DNA from: an uncultured Roseburia sp. | Lineage (GTDB): Bacteria > Bacillota > Clostridia > Lachnospirales > Lachnospiraceae | Reading direction: 5' to 3' | Length of the DNA: 33,928 nucleotides | NCBI GenBank assembly: GCA_900548205.1 | Contig: URJS01000016.1 | Span: forward strand, 1 to 33,928 | In this document: one piece after another, positions 16,441-24,271 of the stretch | Layout: the number at the start of each line of letters is the position of its first letter | Position numbering within the stretch: position 1 is the stretch's first letter | Notes under the pieces: model-generated | Told to the model about the DNA's origin: nothing | The model's input: only the letters and a program-made list of their open reading frames with translations | Database searches by the model: none | Made by a program: the position numbers and the translations under genes

Positions 16441-17703
16441 TCAGACAAGCTCTGCCATTCTTGTCACCGCCACATAGATTTCGGAAATCTTATACCATGT
16501 ACGGTAATCAATGACTCCCGTCACCGGCAGACCGAACACACTCTGGAATTTCTCGACTGCCGCGCGTGTCGCAGGGCCGTAAATACCGTCCGGTGTAATG
16601 GAGGGAATCGCCGGGTAGGAACGTGAAATGCGCGCCAGCTGCTCCTGGATCTGCCGCACCTTATCCCCCGTAGACCCAACGGTCAGATCGACGCGCGGCC
16701 AAGACGCCGGAATGCCGGAAATCTCCTCCGCCGTATTGATAAACATGTTGTTTCCGTAATAATAGCGGATAATATCAATTGTCTCGTAGCTCTGATCCCC
16801 CAGAAACTTGCTGCCCCACTGGCTCATCCAGTTCGGGCAGGTCACGCGCTGCCCGTCACAGTACTGTGTTAAGATCGGCTGCCTGACATTCGGACGCGAC
16901 AGATAATTCTGGAACATCTCATCCACAATATCAGAGATATTCTGGTAGACGTTTCGCCCGTAAATAAATTTCTGGTCATATGCCGTGGATGATGTGATCG
17001 TAAAGCTGTAGCCCTTATTGCGGTACCACTCCGTATAGACACGGTTTAAGGTAAATGACATGATCGCAAGGACGTTTGCACGGATCGTCGCGTCCGGCCA
17101 TGTCGCATAAATCTCGCTCGATGCAACATTTTTGATATAGTCACGGTAGCGGATATAATATTCCCTTGCCGTAGAATCGCTTGGTGCGCCGTCATGCACC
17201 ACGACAAATTCCGGTATCACGACGCGGCTAAGTACGATCTCTCCCGTCTCCGTCACCGGCTTTATCTCTGATTCGGGAATCTTCGGAGGATACTCCTCAT
17301 AGAGCGTATGCCCCGGTATTACAATATTGTCAGAGGGACTTACCTTTGTCTCCTCCTCATCCATCCTTACCTCCTGGAGCGCCTGCTCTCCCGAAAGGAT
17401 CTCAATGCCGGAGATATTGATTGGGCGATATCCTTCCGCAGTGACTTGAATAGTATATTCCGCGTAGGGCTGCGTTTCGGACGGCTCCATAGAGTACTCA
17501 AGTGGAGGCGCATCAAGCGTAACTGATTCTGATAGTCCTGACGCATCGGTATTCACCTCCTCCACTGCACTTTCCGGGTCACCCGAATAAGAAATTGAAA
17601 TCTTTGCATTGTCGATCGGCGTGTTCCGCCCCCGCGCGATCACCTGTATCCGCAAATCTCCCTGATCGACATTATTTGTCTGCGTATATCTGATGTCTGA
17701 CAT
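16441..17703 (-). CDS. SpoIID-like and peptidoglycan-binding domain protein
   Basis: The 420-residue protein has three parts. An N-terminal beta-rich segment (about 10-110: GDLRIQVIARGRNTPIDNA, then EYTIQVTAEGYRPINI) resembles a carboxypeptidase-regulatory-like or Ig-like fold. A middle region (about 185-330: YRDYIKNVASSEIYATWPDA, then ANVLAIMSFTLNRVY, and later YCDGQRV with WMSQWGS) resembles the SpoIID/amidase-enhancer domain. A C-terminal PG_binding_1 domain (about 345-410) carries GDKVRQIQEQL and PDGIYGPATRAAVEKFQ. No signal peptide or membrane segment is visible, although the C-terminal domain type binds murein. SpoIID-like assignment is by motif pattern only. RBS is GAGG. It is 119 bp after glmS. 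Confidence 0.72.
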   Translation of the reverse strand: MSDIRYTQTNNVDQGDLRIQVIARGRNTPIDNAKISISYSGDPESAVEEVNTDASGLSESVTLDAPPLEYSMEPSETQPYAEYTIQVTAEGYRPINISGIEILSGEQALQEVRMDEEETKVSPSDNIVIPGHTLYEEYPPKIPESEIKPVTETGEIVLSRVVIPEFVVVHDGAPSDSTAREYYIRYRDYIKNVASSEIYATWPDATIRANVLAIMSFTLNRVYTEWYRNKGYSFTITSSTAYDQKFIYGRNVYQNISDIVDEMFQNYLSRPNVRQPILTQYCDGQRVTCPNWMSQWGSKFLGDQSYETIDIIRYYYGNNMFINTAEEISGIPASWPRVDLTVGSTGDKVRQIQEQLARISRSYPAIPSITPDGIYGPATRAAVEKFQSVFGLPVTGVIDYRTWYKISEIYVAVTRMAELV

Positions 17704-17791
17704 AAAAACCTCATAGCTTCTCTTTATTCATCATATGCCCGCAGTTCTGTTGTGTTTCCTCGTCTTATCAAATAGTGTCAGCTTATCTCCC

Positions 17792-17824
17792 GATATTTTG
17801 GAAAATACAGAAACCATAAATTTT
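17792..17824 (-). repeat. Inverted-repeat arm at the 3' end of glmS
   Basis: On the minus strand this reads AAAATTTATGGTTTC, five bases, TTTCCAAAATATC. It overlaps the glmS stop codon (17825-17823). The same two blocks, three bases apart, occur in opposite orientation at 19838-19868, upstream of the glmS ribozyme. All 28 bases in the two blocks are identical. Confidence 0.85.
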
Positions 17825-19643
17825 ATTCTACCGTCACGACCTTTGCCAGATTTCTTGGCTTATCTACATCAAAGCCCTTATCGGCAGACACATAATATGC
17901 AAAGAGCTGTAACGCGACTGACGCCGGCATCACCATAAACGCATCGCTCATATCCGGCAGAACAAACATCTCCCCAACGTCCTGTGCAGCTTCCTTTAGT
18001 CCCTCTCTTATCAATAAGACAACCTCTGCGCCTCTGGACTTCACCTCCCTGATATTGGAAAGCTCCTTTGCCGCCAACCGCTCCTGCGTCACCGCCGCGA
18101 TCACCGGTGTATCCTCTGTGATCAGCGCGATCGGCCCATGCTTTAGCTCTCCCGAAGCATACGCCTCCGAATGGATATAGGACACCTCCTTCAGCTTTAA
18201 AGAGCCTTCCAGCAAAATCGAATAGTCAAGTCCCCTGCCGATCATAAACAAATCCTTTGCCCCCAGCACACGCTTCGCAAGCAAATGGATCTCCCTGCGC
18301 TTTGCAAGCACTTGCTCGATCACTTTTGGCGCTCTCTCAAGCTCTCGCAGAAACGCTCTCGTCTCCTCCTCACAAAATATCCCCCTGCTGGATGCCATCT
18401 TTGCTGCAACAAGATAAAAGACGGCAAGCTGTGTCGTATATGCTTTCGTACTTGCAACCGCAATTTCCGGTCCCGCATTCGTATAAAGCACATAATCGCT
18501 CTCCCTTGCAATGGAAGTTCCGCGCACATTAATAATGGAAAGGCACTTTGCCCCTTTCCCCCTTGCATACTTCACTGCCTCAAGCGTATCAACGGTCTCT
18601 CCCGACTGCGAAACTGCGATCACAAGCGTTTTTTCATCCAGCACCGGTTCCGCATACATAAACTCCGACGCCATCTCTACATCAATGTGCATATGAAGCA
18701 TCGATTTTACCAGCGCCTGTGCGACAAGTCCTGCGTGCATTGCCGTCCCGCACGCAATGATCGTGACGCGATCACAGGATGTAAAAAGCTCATCCGGCAC
18801 ACCGTCTTTCGTAAAATCAGGCAATCCGTCCGATATACGACCCGAAATCGTGCGCAAAACAGCCTCGGGCTGCTCCATAATCTCCTTTTCCATATAAAAC
18901 GGATATCCGTTCTTGCCTGCACTGTTAAGCTCCCAGTCAACCGTCTCGTATACCGGCGCAGTCTCTGCGTCCTCCGTGTCAAATAGCTTAAGACCGTCTG
19001 CACGCAGCTCTAAAATATGATACTCCGGCACAACAAAATAGCGGTTCGTAAAGCGGCAGAGTGCCGTGAGGTCGGAAGCCAGCATCGCCCCCTGCCCGCA
19101 GAATGTCGCCACGATCGGGCTGACATTGCGCACCGCATAGATCACGTCCTGCTGATCTTCAAACATCACGACAAGTGCAAACGTACCGCGCAGCCTTTCT
19201 ATGGTCTTTCTGATCGCCTCCCTCGGATTTCCCTCATAAAAATGATCTAAGAGCACGGCAACCGCCTCGCTGTCCGTCTCCGATACCAGCTCCTTCTCCA
19301 ACGAATAGTCAAGCAGCAGCTCCTTATAATTCTCAACAATACCGTTGTGCACAAGCGTTACCGCCCCCGACCGGTGCGGATGCGCATTCCGGTCACTGAC
19401 CCCACCGTGCGTCGCCCATCTCGTATGTCCGATCCCGCAGCCAGCGCCGCCTGTCATCCCCGCACATATCTGTCTTAGATCGCCCACTCTCCCGGCGCAT
19501 TTATAAACGTCCGTCCGATTTTCTGTTTGATTCCTTACCGCAATCCCGGCGCTGTCATATCCTCTGTACTCCAGCAGCTCGAGCGCATCAAGCAAAACCT
19601 CTCTCACGTCTTCATTTCCTGTATAACCAATAATTCCACACAT
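17823..19643 (-). CDS. glmS: Glutamine-fructose-6-phosphate aminotransferase (isomerising)
   Basis: GlmS makes glucosamine-6-phosphate from fructose-6-phosphate and glutamine, the first step to UDP-GlcNAc and peptidoglycan. Start is ATG 19643 so that Cys2 of MCGIIGYTG becomes the N-terminal nucleophile; the open frame continues upstream only through the ribozyme. The 606-residue protein has the class II glutaminase domain (YRGYDSAG, HTRWATHG, HNGIVENY), two SIS domains (CGTAMHAG; SQSGETVDT; STKAYTTQ; SEAYASGELKHGPIAL) and the C-terminal DKPRNLAKVVTVE motif. Expression is controlled by the upstream self-cleaving ribozyme. The neighbouring downstream gene encodes a peptidoglycan-binding protein. 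Confidence 0.97.
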   Translation of the reverse strand: MCGIIGYTGNEDVREVLLDALELLEYRGYDSAGIAVRNQTENRTDVYKCAGRVGDLRQICAGMTGGAGCGIGHTRWATHGGVSDRNAHPHRSGAVTLVHNGIVENYKELLLDYSLEKELVSETDSEAVAVLLDHFYEGNPREAIRKTIERLRGTFALVVMFEDQQDVIYAVRNVSPIVATFCGQGAMLASDLTALCRFTNRYFVVPEYHILELRADGLKLFDTEDAETAPVYETVDWELNSAGKNGYPFYMEKEIMEQPEAVLRTISGRISDGLPDFTKDGVPDELFTSCDRVTIIACGTAMHAGLVAQALVKSMLHMHIDVEMASEFMYAEPVLDEKTLVIAVSQSGETVDTLEAVKYARGKGAKCLSIINVRGTSIARESDYVLYTNAGPEIAVASTKAYTTQLAVFYLVAAKMASSRGIFCEEETRAFLRELERAPKVIEQVLAKRREIHLLAKRVLGAKDLFMIGRGLDYSILLEGSLKLKEVSYIHSEAYASGELKHGPIALITEDTPVIAAVTQERLAAKELSNIREVKSRGAEVVLLIREGLKEAAQDVGEMFVLPDMSDAFMVMPASVALQLFAYYVSADKGFDVDKPRNLAKVVTVE

Positions 19644-19689
19644 AAATTTTCTCCATTCTTTATTTTTATCTTCACTCTTTTTATCATTA

Positions 19690-19832
19690 ATGCATCCCTC
19701 GCACCGTATTTGTTTTGCAGTTACCTGCATATTTGCCGACGCGTCTCGCACGGGAATCATACGGAAAGGCACCCGCCGAATTTTCGATCACCTTTCTCCT
19801 CGTCAACCTGCCTGCCGCAGGTACCTGGCGCT
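19690..19832 (-). ncRNA. glmS ribozyme/riboswitch
   Basis: On the minus strand the glmS catalytic core is directly readable. The cleavage-site sequence A|GCGCC lies at 19832/19831, followed by P2 sequences and the conserved GTTGACGAGGA. GGTGATCGAAAATTCGGCGG and GTGCCTTTCCGTAT come next. The P3 stem is formed by CCGTAT (19764-19759) and ATACGG (19709-19704). In this class glucosamine-6-phosphate acts as cofactor for self-cleavage, leaving a 5'-OH mRNA that is degraded, so GlmS is shut off by its product. It ends about 45 bp before the glmS start. The exact 3' boundary is approximate. Confidence 0.96.
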
Positions 19833-19837
19833 TAAAG

Positions 19838-19868
19838 AAAATTTATGGTTTCCGGTTTCCAAAATATC
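19838..19868 (+). repeat. Inverted-repeat arm upstream of the glmS ribozyme
   Basis: On the plus strand it reads AAAATTTATGGTTTC, three bases, TTTCCAAAATATC, the partner of 17792-17824. It lies in what should be the glmS 5' leader, between promoter and ribozyme cleavage site, so the leader RNA is complementary to the end of the glmS message. Confidence 0.85.
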
Positions 19869-19952
19869 TCGCTATTTATTTTTCAAGGTACAACGTGTAT
19901 ACTATACTATATACAGCTAACAAAAGTCTACTGTTTATTTTGGGGGAAGGAG
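19869..19952 (+). promoter_or_regulatory. Divergent promoter region between glmS and the 147-residue gene, with strong RBS
   Basis: This part of the 317-bp gap between the two divergent starts must hold both promoters. On the plus strand two overlapping TATACT boxes (19898-19903, 19903-19908) could be -10 elements, with no good -35 in front. On the minus strand TTGTAC (19893-19888) is a possible -35 for glmS without a convincing -10. A run of GTATAC-like repeats (19896-19914) might be an operator. The RBS GGGGGAAGGAG (19942-19952) fixes the start of the plus-strand gene at 19961. Confidence 0.45.
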
Positions 19953-19960
19953 TATTCGCC

Positions 19961-20404
19961 ATGCCGCATAAAACAAATGAAAAAGACACATTACTGCACG
20001 CCTTTTTGATGATCCATGCCACAGCCGTCTCCGGTGTTCCGCTGCTTGGGAAGAAACGCTGCAAACGGGAGCTGGAGGGATACTTAAGGGAGCTTTGTCT
20101 GCTCGACTATCAAAAAAAAGCGCCCCATGAGCAGGACGCCATTCGTGCCGAGTGGCTCAGCTTTGCCCACCGGTATCTCTCCTATTGTACCGGAAGCCGC
20201 TCCTACTGCTCCACTCTTTTTGGCATTGTTCCGATCAATGACGCTGCTGTCGCGTCCAAAATTGCCGCAGACATCCGTCTCGTGCTCTTAGAATACCCGG
20301 CTGCCTTTGAGCTTTCCCATGTGTGTAAGCCGCTGCTGACCGTCATGGGCGAAGCATACTGCGAGCAGATTGAAAATGGAAAATCCTATTGGGAACAGCC
20401 GTAG
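19961..20404 (+). CDS. Hypothetical protein of 147 residues, not recognised
   Basis: This is the only plus-strand gene in the window. ATG 19961 follows a very strong RBS at 8 bases; the open frame extends further upstream only through the antisense of the ribozyme. The product is soluble and mostly helical, with a basic patch (LLGKKRCKRELEGYLRELC), seven cysteines scattered through the chain and an aromatic segment (WLSFAHRYLSYC). No signal peptide, membrane segment or known motif is seen. It is divergent from glmS and convergent with the binding-protein operon, with no bases between the two stop codons. It may be a lineage-restricted protein; function is unknown. Confidence 0.72.
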   Translation: MPHKTNEKDTLLHAFLMIHATAVSGVPLLGKKRCKRELEGYLRELCLLDYQKKAPHEQDAIRAEWLSFAHRYLSYCTGSRSYCSTLFGIVPINDAAVASKIAADIRLVLLEYPAAFELSHVCKPLLTVMGEAYCEQIENGKSYWEQP

Positions 20405-21445
20405 CTATTTGATATAAGCATCCACCTCATCCCATCTCACCTTTTCATAGGGTAGCCGGATATATTTTTCCTGCTCAAGCTCCAGATGCGTAAGAGTATC
20501 TCCCACGGCAAGCGCATATGCAAGCTCCAGCATTGCCTCCGCCTGTCCCTCCTTATCATTATAGACCGTGCCCGCCATTTCTTTATTTTTAACGGAAAGC
20601 AGACCTACGTCCGTTCCGTCAATCCCCACGATAATCGGCCACGTCTGCCGCTCCCTGCCGTCCGCTTTAAGCGCATCGATCGCCCCAAGCGCCATATCAT
20701 CGTTATTTGCAAGGACAAGCTCGATCCTTTCTCCGTATTCCGCCAGTAGCTGCGTCATTTTCGTCTGCGCCTGTGCCCGGTTCCAGTTGGCGATCGCATA
20801 CCCAAGCTTCTCAACCTTCACGCCCTGCTCCTGCATCGTAGAGACGGAATATTCCGTGCGCACGATTGCATCCTGATGTCCCGCCTCTCCCTCCAAAACA
20901 ATGTACTGAAACACGCCGTCGCCGTTTTTGTCTACCGCAGGATTCTCCAAAAACGCCTCCGCCGCAAGCTCGCCCTCCATGATGCCGGACTCAAATGCCT
21001 TTGCCCCAACATAATAAAGCCGATCCCACCGCTCCAAATCCTCCGCGACCAGCTCCCGGTTAAAGAAAATAACCGGCACATCCTGTTTTTCCGCCATATC
21101 AATGATCGCAGTCGGCTCCGTCCGGTCTACGAGATTGACGCAGATGACATCGCAGCCGTCCTCCAACATCTCCTCCACCTGATCGTTCTGCGTCAACTGA
21201 CTGTCCGCCGCATTATAAACCTCAATGTTGATCGCAATGCCTGTCTGCTTCTCCTTTTTCGCCGCATAATTGTTGAAATGTTCTAAGAGCTGTGAAACAA
21301 AGGTGTCATACTGGTCATAAAGCGTCACGCCGATCCGTATGCTGCTGACCTCTCTCCTTTGCATTTCACTGCTGCAGCCGGATAACCCCAGCAACCCGGC
21401 ACAAAAAATCAGCAGCCCCGCCAACGTCTTCTTTTTCTCCCGCAT
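20405..21445 (-). CDS. MglB-like sugar-binding lipoprotein
   Basis: The 346-residue type I periplasmic-binding protein has a lipobox LSGC with Cys24, so it is lipid-anchored outside the membrane. It follows the galactose/glucose-binding family: IRIGVTLYDQYDTFV at the start of lobe 1, FFNRE at about 127-131, NNDDMALGAIDALKADG, and GIDGTDVGLLSVKNKEMAGTVYND. An EF-hand-like loop DKNGDGVFQ (172-180) matches the calcium site of this family. It is clearly related to the MglB at 32303-33415, with several shared segments. It is the last gene of the sensor operon, 11 bp after the other binding protein, and has no transporter genes beside it. RBS GGAGGAG. A sensing rather than transport role is inferred. 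Confidence 0.88.
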   Translation of the reverse strand: MREKKKTLAGLLIFCAGLLGLSGCSSEMQRREVSSIRIGVTLYDQYDTFVSQLLEHFNNYAAKKEKQTGIAINIEVYNAADSQLTQNDQVEEMLEDGCDVICVNLVDRTEPTAIIDMAEKQDVPVIFFNRELVAEDLERWDRLYYVGAKAFESGIMEGELAAEAFLENPAVDKNGDGVFQYIVLEGEAGHQDAIVRTEYSVSTMQEQGVKVEKLGYAIANWNRAQAQTKMTQLLAEYGERIELVLANNDDMALGAIDALKADGRERQTWPIIVGIDGTDVGLLSVKNKEMAGTVYNDKEGQAEAMLELAYALAVGDTLTHLELEQEKYIRLPYEKVRWDEVDAYIK

Positions 21446-21456
21446 GTTCTCCTCCG

Positions 21457-22419
21457 TTATTGTACGATCGGAAACAATATTTTCTGATTACTCTCCTCGT
21501 ACAGCTTTTCCTGATCTACAACCAGATAACCCGTCTCACTGTCCTCCGCCTTTGCCAGATGATACTGTAACTGCCATGCCAGCGCCTGCATCCCCTGATA
21601 CCCCATATGAAACTCATTGGGCACGACCAACGCGCGGATAACCCCCTTATCAAGGTAATAGACTGCCTTTTCGGAACAGCCGATGCCATACAGCAGGCTT
21701 CCCGTCTGTTGCGTTCCACTCAAAACGCTGTCAACCATCCGCTCCGTCTCCTCATTCTCCAGTGCAACGACAATATCTGCCTCCTCCTGCTCCGGCAGCT
21801 TTGTCTTCTGCGCGCCATCCGCCTGATTCTCAACAGTCCAGATAATTTCCGCTCCCGTCTGCGCAATCTCCTCCTGAAATCCCAAAAGCCTCTGCTGCGT
21901 GGAGAGCTTTTGCATACTGCCGCTGAAAACACCGATCTTTTTTCCTGAGAGCTCCCCTCCAAGATCATCGCACACCGCCTGTGCAAGCGCCGCCCCCATG
22001 GCACGGTTATCCGGTCCCGTAAACGCATAGACGCCCTCCGGGGAAACATTTGTCTCGACCAGCATAACGGCAGCCCTTGCCGCTGCCTGCTCCAGCTCCT
22101 TCATCGGCTGTGCGCCGCCCACCATCTGCACGAGGATACCATCCGCCCCGTTTTCGATTTCCCGCTCAATAAGCGCCAACTGCTCCTGTGTATCCGTCAG
22201 CTTTCCGGTTGAAACAAAGCTGACATTCATGTTCTGCGCTGCCGCTGCCTGCTCCAGTCCCTGATGAAACGCGATCCAACGGTCGTTATTGCTGTCGTCT
22301 ACGATCACGGAAATATTGTAAATCTTCTCCCTGCGCCCTGCATGAAGCATCCCATAGGAGGCTGCGGCAATCAGCAAAAGCAGCAGCAACACGCCAAAAT
22401 AAAGCCTATTTTTCTTCAT
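21457..22419 (-). CDS. Membrane-anchored periplasmic-binding-protein-like sensor component
   Basis: ATG 22419 (320 residues) is chosen because the upstream extension lies within the kinase gene and has no family resemblance. One N-terminal membrane segment (about 6-24) has no cysteine after it, so the protein is anchored by an uncleaved helix. The rest is a type I sugar-binding fold (Peripla_BP_4): YNISVIVDDSNNDRWIAFHQGLEQAA, then GADGILVQMVGGAQP, VETNVSPEGVYAFTGPDNRAMG and KKIGVFSGSMQKLSTQQRLLGF. The gene overlaps the end of the kinase gene by 14 bp and precedes the lipoprotein by 11 bp. Anchoring and coupling to a kinase suggest it presents ligand to the kinase, as the XylFII-LytS pair does. 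Confidence 0.83.
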   Translation of the reverse strand: MKKNRLYFGVLLLLLLIAAASYGMLHAGRREKIYNISVIVDDSNNDRWIAFHQGLEQAAAAQNMNVSFVSTGKLTDTQEQLALIEREIENGADGILVQMVGGAQPMKELEQAAARAAVMLVETNVSPEGVYAFTGPDNRAMGAALAQAVCDDLGGELSGKKIGVFSGSMQKLSTQQRLLGFQEEIAQTGAEIIWTVENQADGAQKTKLPEQEEADIVVALENEETERMVDSVLSGTQQTGSLLYGIGCSEKAVYYLDKGVIRALVVPNEFHMGYQGMQALAWQLQYHLAKAEDSETGYLVVDQEKLYEESNQKILFPIVQ

Positions 22420-24271
22420 TCTCCCGCTCTCCCTTCCACTCTCTGAGCCTTCCTTCCTCAAGCTCTCTGGCATGCTCCTGTGAATATGTGATCGCCGGAA
22501 GATGAATGCGCACAGTCGTACCCTCGTCGGGAACACTTTCGATCACAAGACCGTACGGGCTTCCAAAGCGCAGCCGGATACGGTTATGGACATTTAACAA
22601 GCCTACTCCCGATCCCTTTTTGGGCACACGGTGATTTTCCTTTAAAAGTCCCTCCACCGTCTCCTTGGGCATCCCAAGACCATTATCGCGCACCTCGATA
22701 TAAATATCATCCTCCCTGCGGTAACCGCGCACGAAAATCTCTCCGTCTCCGTCCATGCACTCGACACCATAATAAATTGCATTTTCCAAAAGCGGCTGCA
22801 CGACAAGCTTTACCGTGCAGCAGTTCAAGATCTCATCCTCCAGCTCAAAGGAAATCTGAAACATGTTTTTGTAGCGGATCTTTTGAATGTTCATGTAATT
22901 TTTTGCATGACGTATCTCATCCTCAATGCTGATAATCGTCCTGCCGCGGCTTAGACTGATGCGAAACAGGCTGGCAAGCTGCGTGATCATAAATACCGCG
23001 TCCTCATAACGCTCACCCTCGATCATCCACACGATCGAATCCAAGGTATTATACAAAAAATGGGGATTGATCTGCGACTGTAACGCGTCAAGCTCACTCT
23101 TTCGCTTCTGCTCCTGCTCCACCAAAATATCGTGCATCAGCTCCTGGATCTGCGCGACCGTGGAGCGCAGCGTTTTTCCAAGATGCTCGACCTCCAAAGA
23201 GCCCCCGACATAAATCTTCGGGTTTAAATTTCCTGCCTCCCATTCCCGCACCGATGCATTCAGCCGCTTTAACGGATCGGCAATGCGTGCCGATACTAGC
23301 TGGTTCGTGATAACGATGATCAGCATGATAAGCGTCATTGCAAGGATCACAAACATCCGCATATCGGAAAGCCCCATCTCAAAGGAGCTCATCGGCACGA
23401 CGCTCACAAGCTTCCAGCCCGTATAGCTTATGGTCTTTACCGTGACAAGGCGCTTTTCCCCGCCAAACTCCTCCGTGATACTGCCGTCCTCATAGCCTGC
23501 CGCCGCATTGTTATTCTCCTCGTAAAGCCCCGTATAGATGAGCTTTTGCTTGGGGTGGTAAATGATCTCCCCATTACTGTCCGTCAGATAAATATATTCC
23601 GAAGCATTGTCGGTATTTGCCTTTGTCAGGAGCTGCTCGATGCTGCTGTAATTCATGTCAACCAGCAGAACGCCGAGCGCCGTACTGCCGTTATCCGTCA
23701 GCTCCACCGCCTGACTGAGCGATACAACCCAGTAATAGCGGTAGCTGCTGTCATCAAACAGATTCTGCACATGAGGCGCTGAAAAGTGGATGTTCTCCAT
23801 CTGTCCCACCGCCTCCGTGAACCACTCCTGACCGGTGACGTTCGTATGCTCCTTTTGCGTATCGACCGGAGCTGCCGCCACAAGCCTGCCGTCGTTCGTA
23901 TAACAGGCAATACTGATAAGGTTGTCCTTATTCGCTTCATAAAGAAGATTCATCTCCTCATCCAGCGTGTCGACACTCAAATCCTTATCCTTAATGACGC
24001 TATAATACATTGCGTCCGAGATCCGGCGCATATTGCGCAGATAATCCTCCAGATTGATCGCCGTCTGGTTTAAAAGCTGCTCGGCGCTCTGCATCGTCAT
24101 ATCCTGCATTTTATTGACAAAGCGGCTGTAGAGGGAGACGCAGAGCACGCTCATGGAGAGCAGCGACACCACGGTAAAGGAGATCGCGATCATCATCTGG
24201 ATCGGCTGTGACTGTATCTTGCGTCTGATATATACTATTTGCTTTTTTAAAAACTGTTTTGTTCTTCTCAA
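22406..24271 (-). CDS. Sensor histidine kinase, YesM family
   Basis: The 621-residue kinase has a first membrane segment (about 27-49), an extracellular dCache-like sensor (about 50-300), a second membrane segment (306-325) and a HAMP domain (about 326-380). The His_kinase domain carries phospho-acceptor His404 in QINPHFLYNTLDS. The HATPase domain has Asn497 in VQPLLENAIYYG, DNGLGMP (529-535) and GSGVGLLNVHNRI (553-565). The start codon is TTG at 24271, with GGAG five bases upstream; it overlaps the TGA stop of the regulator gene as TTGA, and no ATG is available before residue 26. This is the partner of the YesN regulator. Ligand is probably a sugar presented by the neighbouring binding proteins. 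Confidence 0.93.
   Translation of the reverse strand: MRRTKQFLKKQIVYIRRKIQSQPIQMMIAISFTVVSLLSMSVLCVSLYSRFVNKMQDMTMQSAEQLLNQTAINLEDYLRNMRRISDAMYYSVIKDKDLSVDTLDEEMNLLYEANKDNLISIACYTNDGRLVAAAPVDTQKEHTNVTGQEWFTEAVGQMENIHFSAPHVQNLFDDSSYRYYWVVSLSQAVELTDNGSTALGVLLVDMNYSSIEQLLTKANTDNASEYIYLTDSNGEIIYHPKQKLIYTGLYEENNNAAAGYEDGSITEEFGGEKRLVTVKTISYTGWKLVSVVPMSSFEMGLSDMRMFVILAMTLIMLIIVITNQLVSARIADPLKRLNASVREWEAGNLNPKIYVGGSLEVEHLGKTLRSTVAQIQELMHDILVEQEQKRKSELDALQSQINPHFLYNTLDSIVWMIEGERYEDAVFMITQLASLFRISLSRGRTIISIEDEIRHAKNYMNIQKIRYKNMFQISFELEDEILNCCTVKLVVQPLLENAIYYGVECMDGDGEIFVRGYRREDDIYIEVRDNGLGMPKETVEGLLKENHRVPKKGSGVGLLNVHNRIRLRFGSPYGLVIESVPDEGTTVRIHLPAITYSQEHARELEEGRLREWKGERENEEK

Noticed and set aside
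19644..19772. N-terminal extension of GlmS
   Set aside because: It would translate the ribozyme and would bury the catalytic Cys2 that must be N-terminal.
19715..19960. N-terminal extension of the plus-strand 147-residue protein
   Set aside because: It lies antisense to the ribozyme and glmS leader; the strong RBS at 19942-19952 points to 19961.
22420..22536. N-terminal extension of the membrane-anchored binding protein
   Set aside because: It lies within the kinase coding region and lacks an RBS; the membrane helix begins right after ATG 22419.
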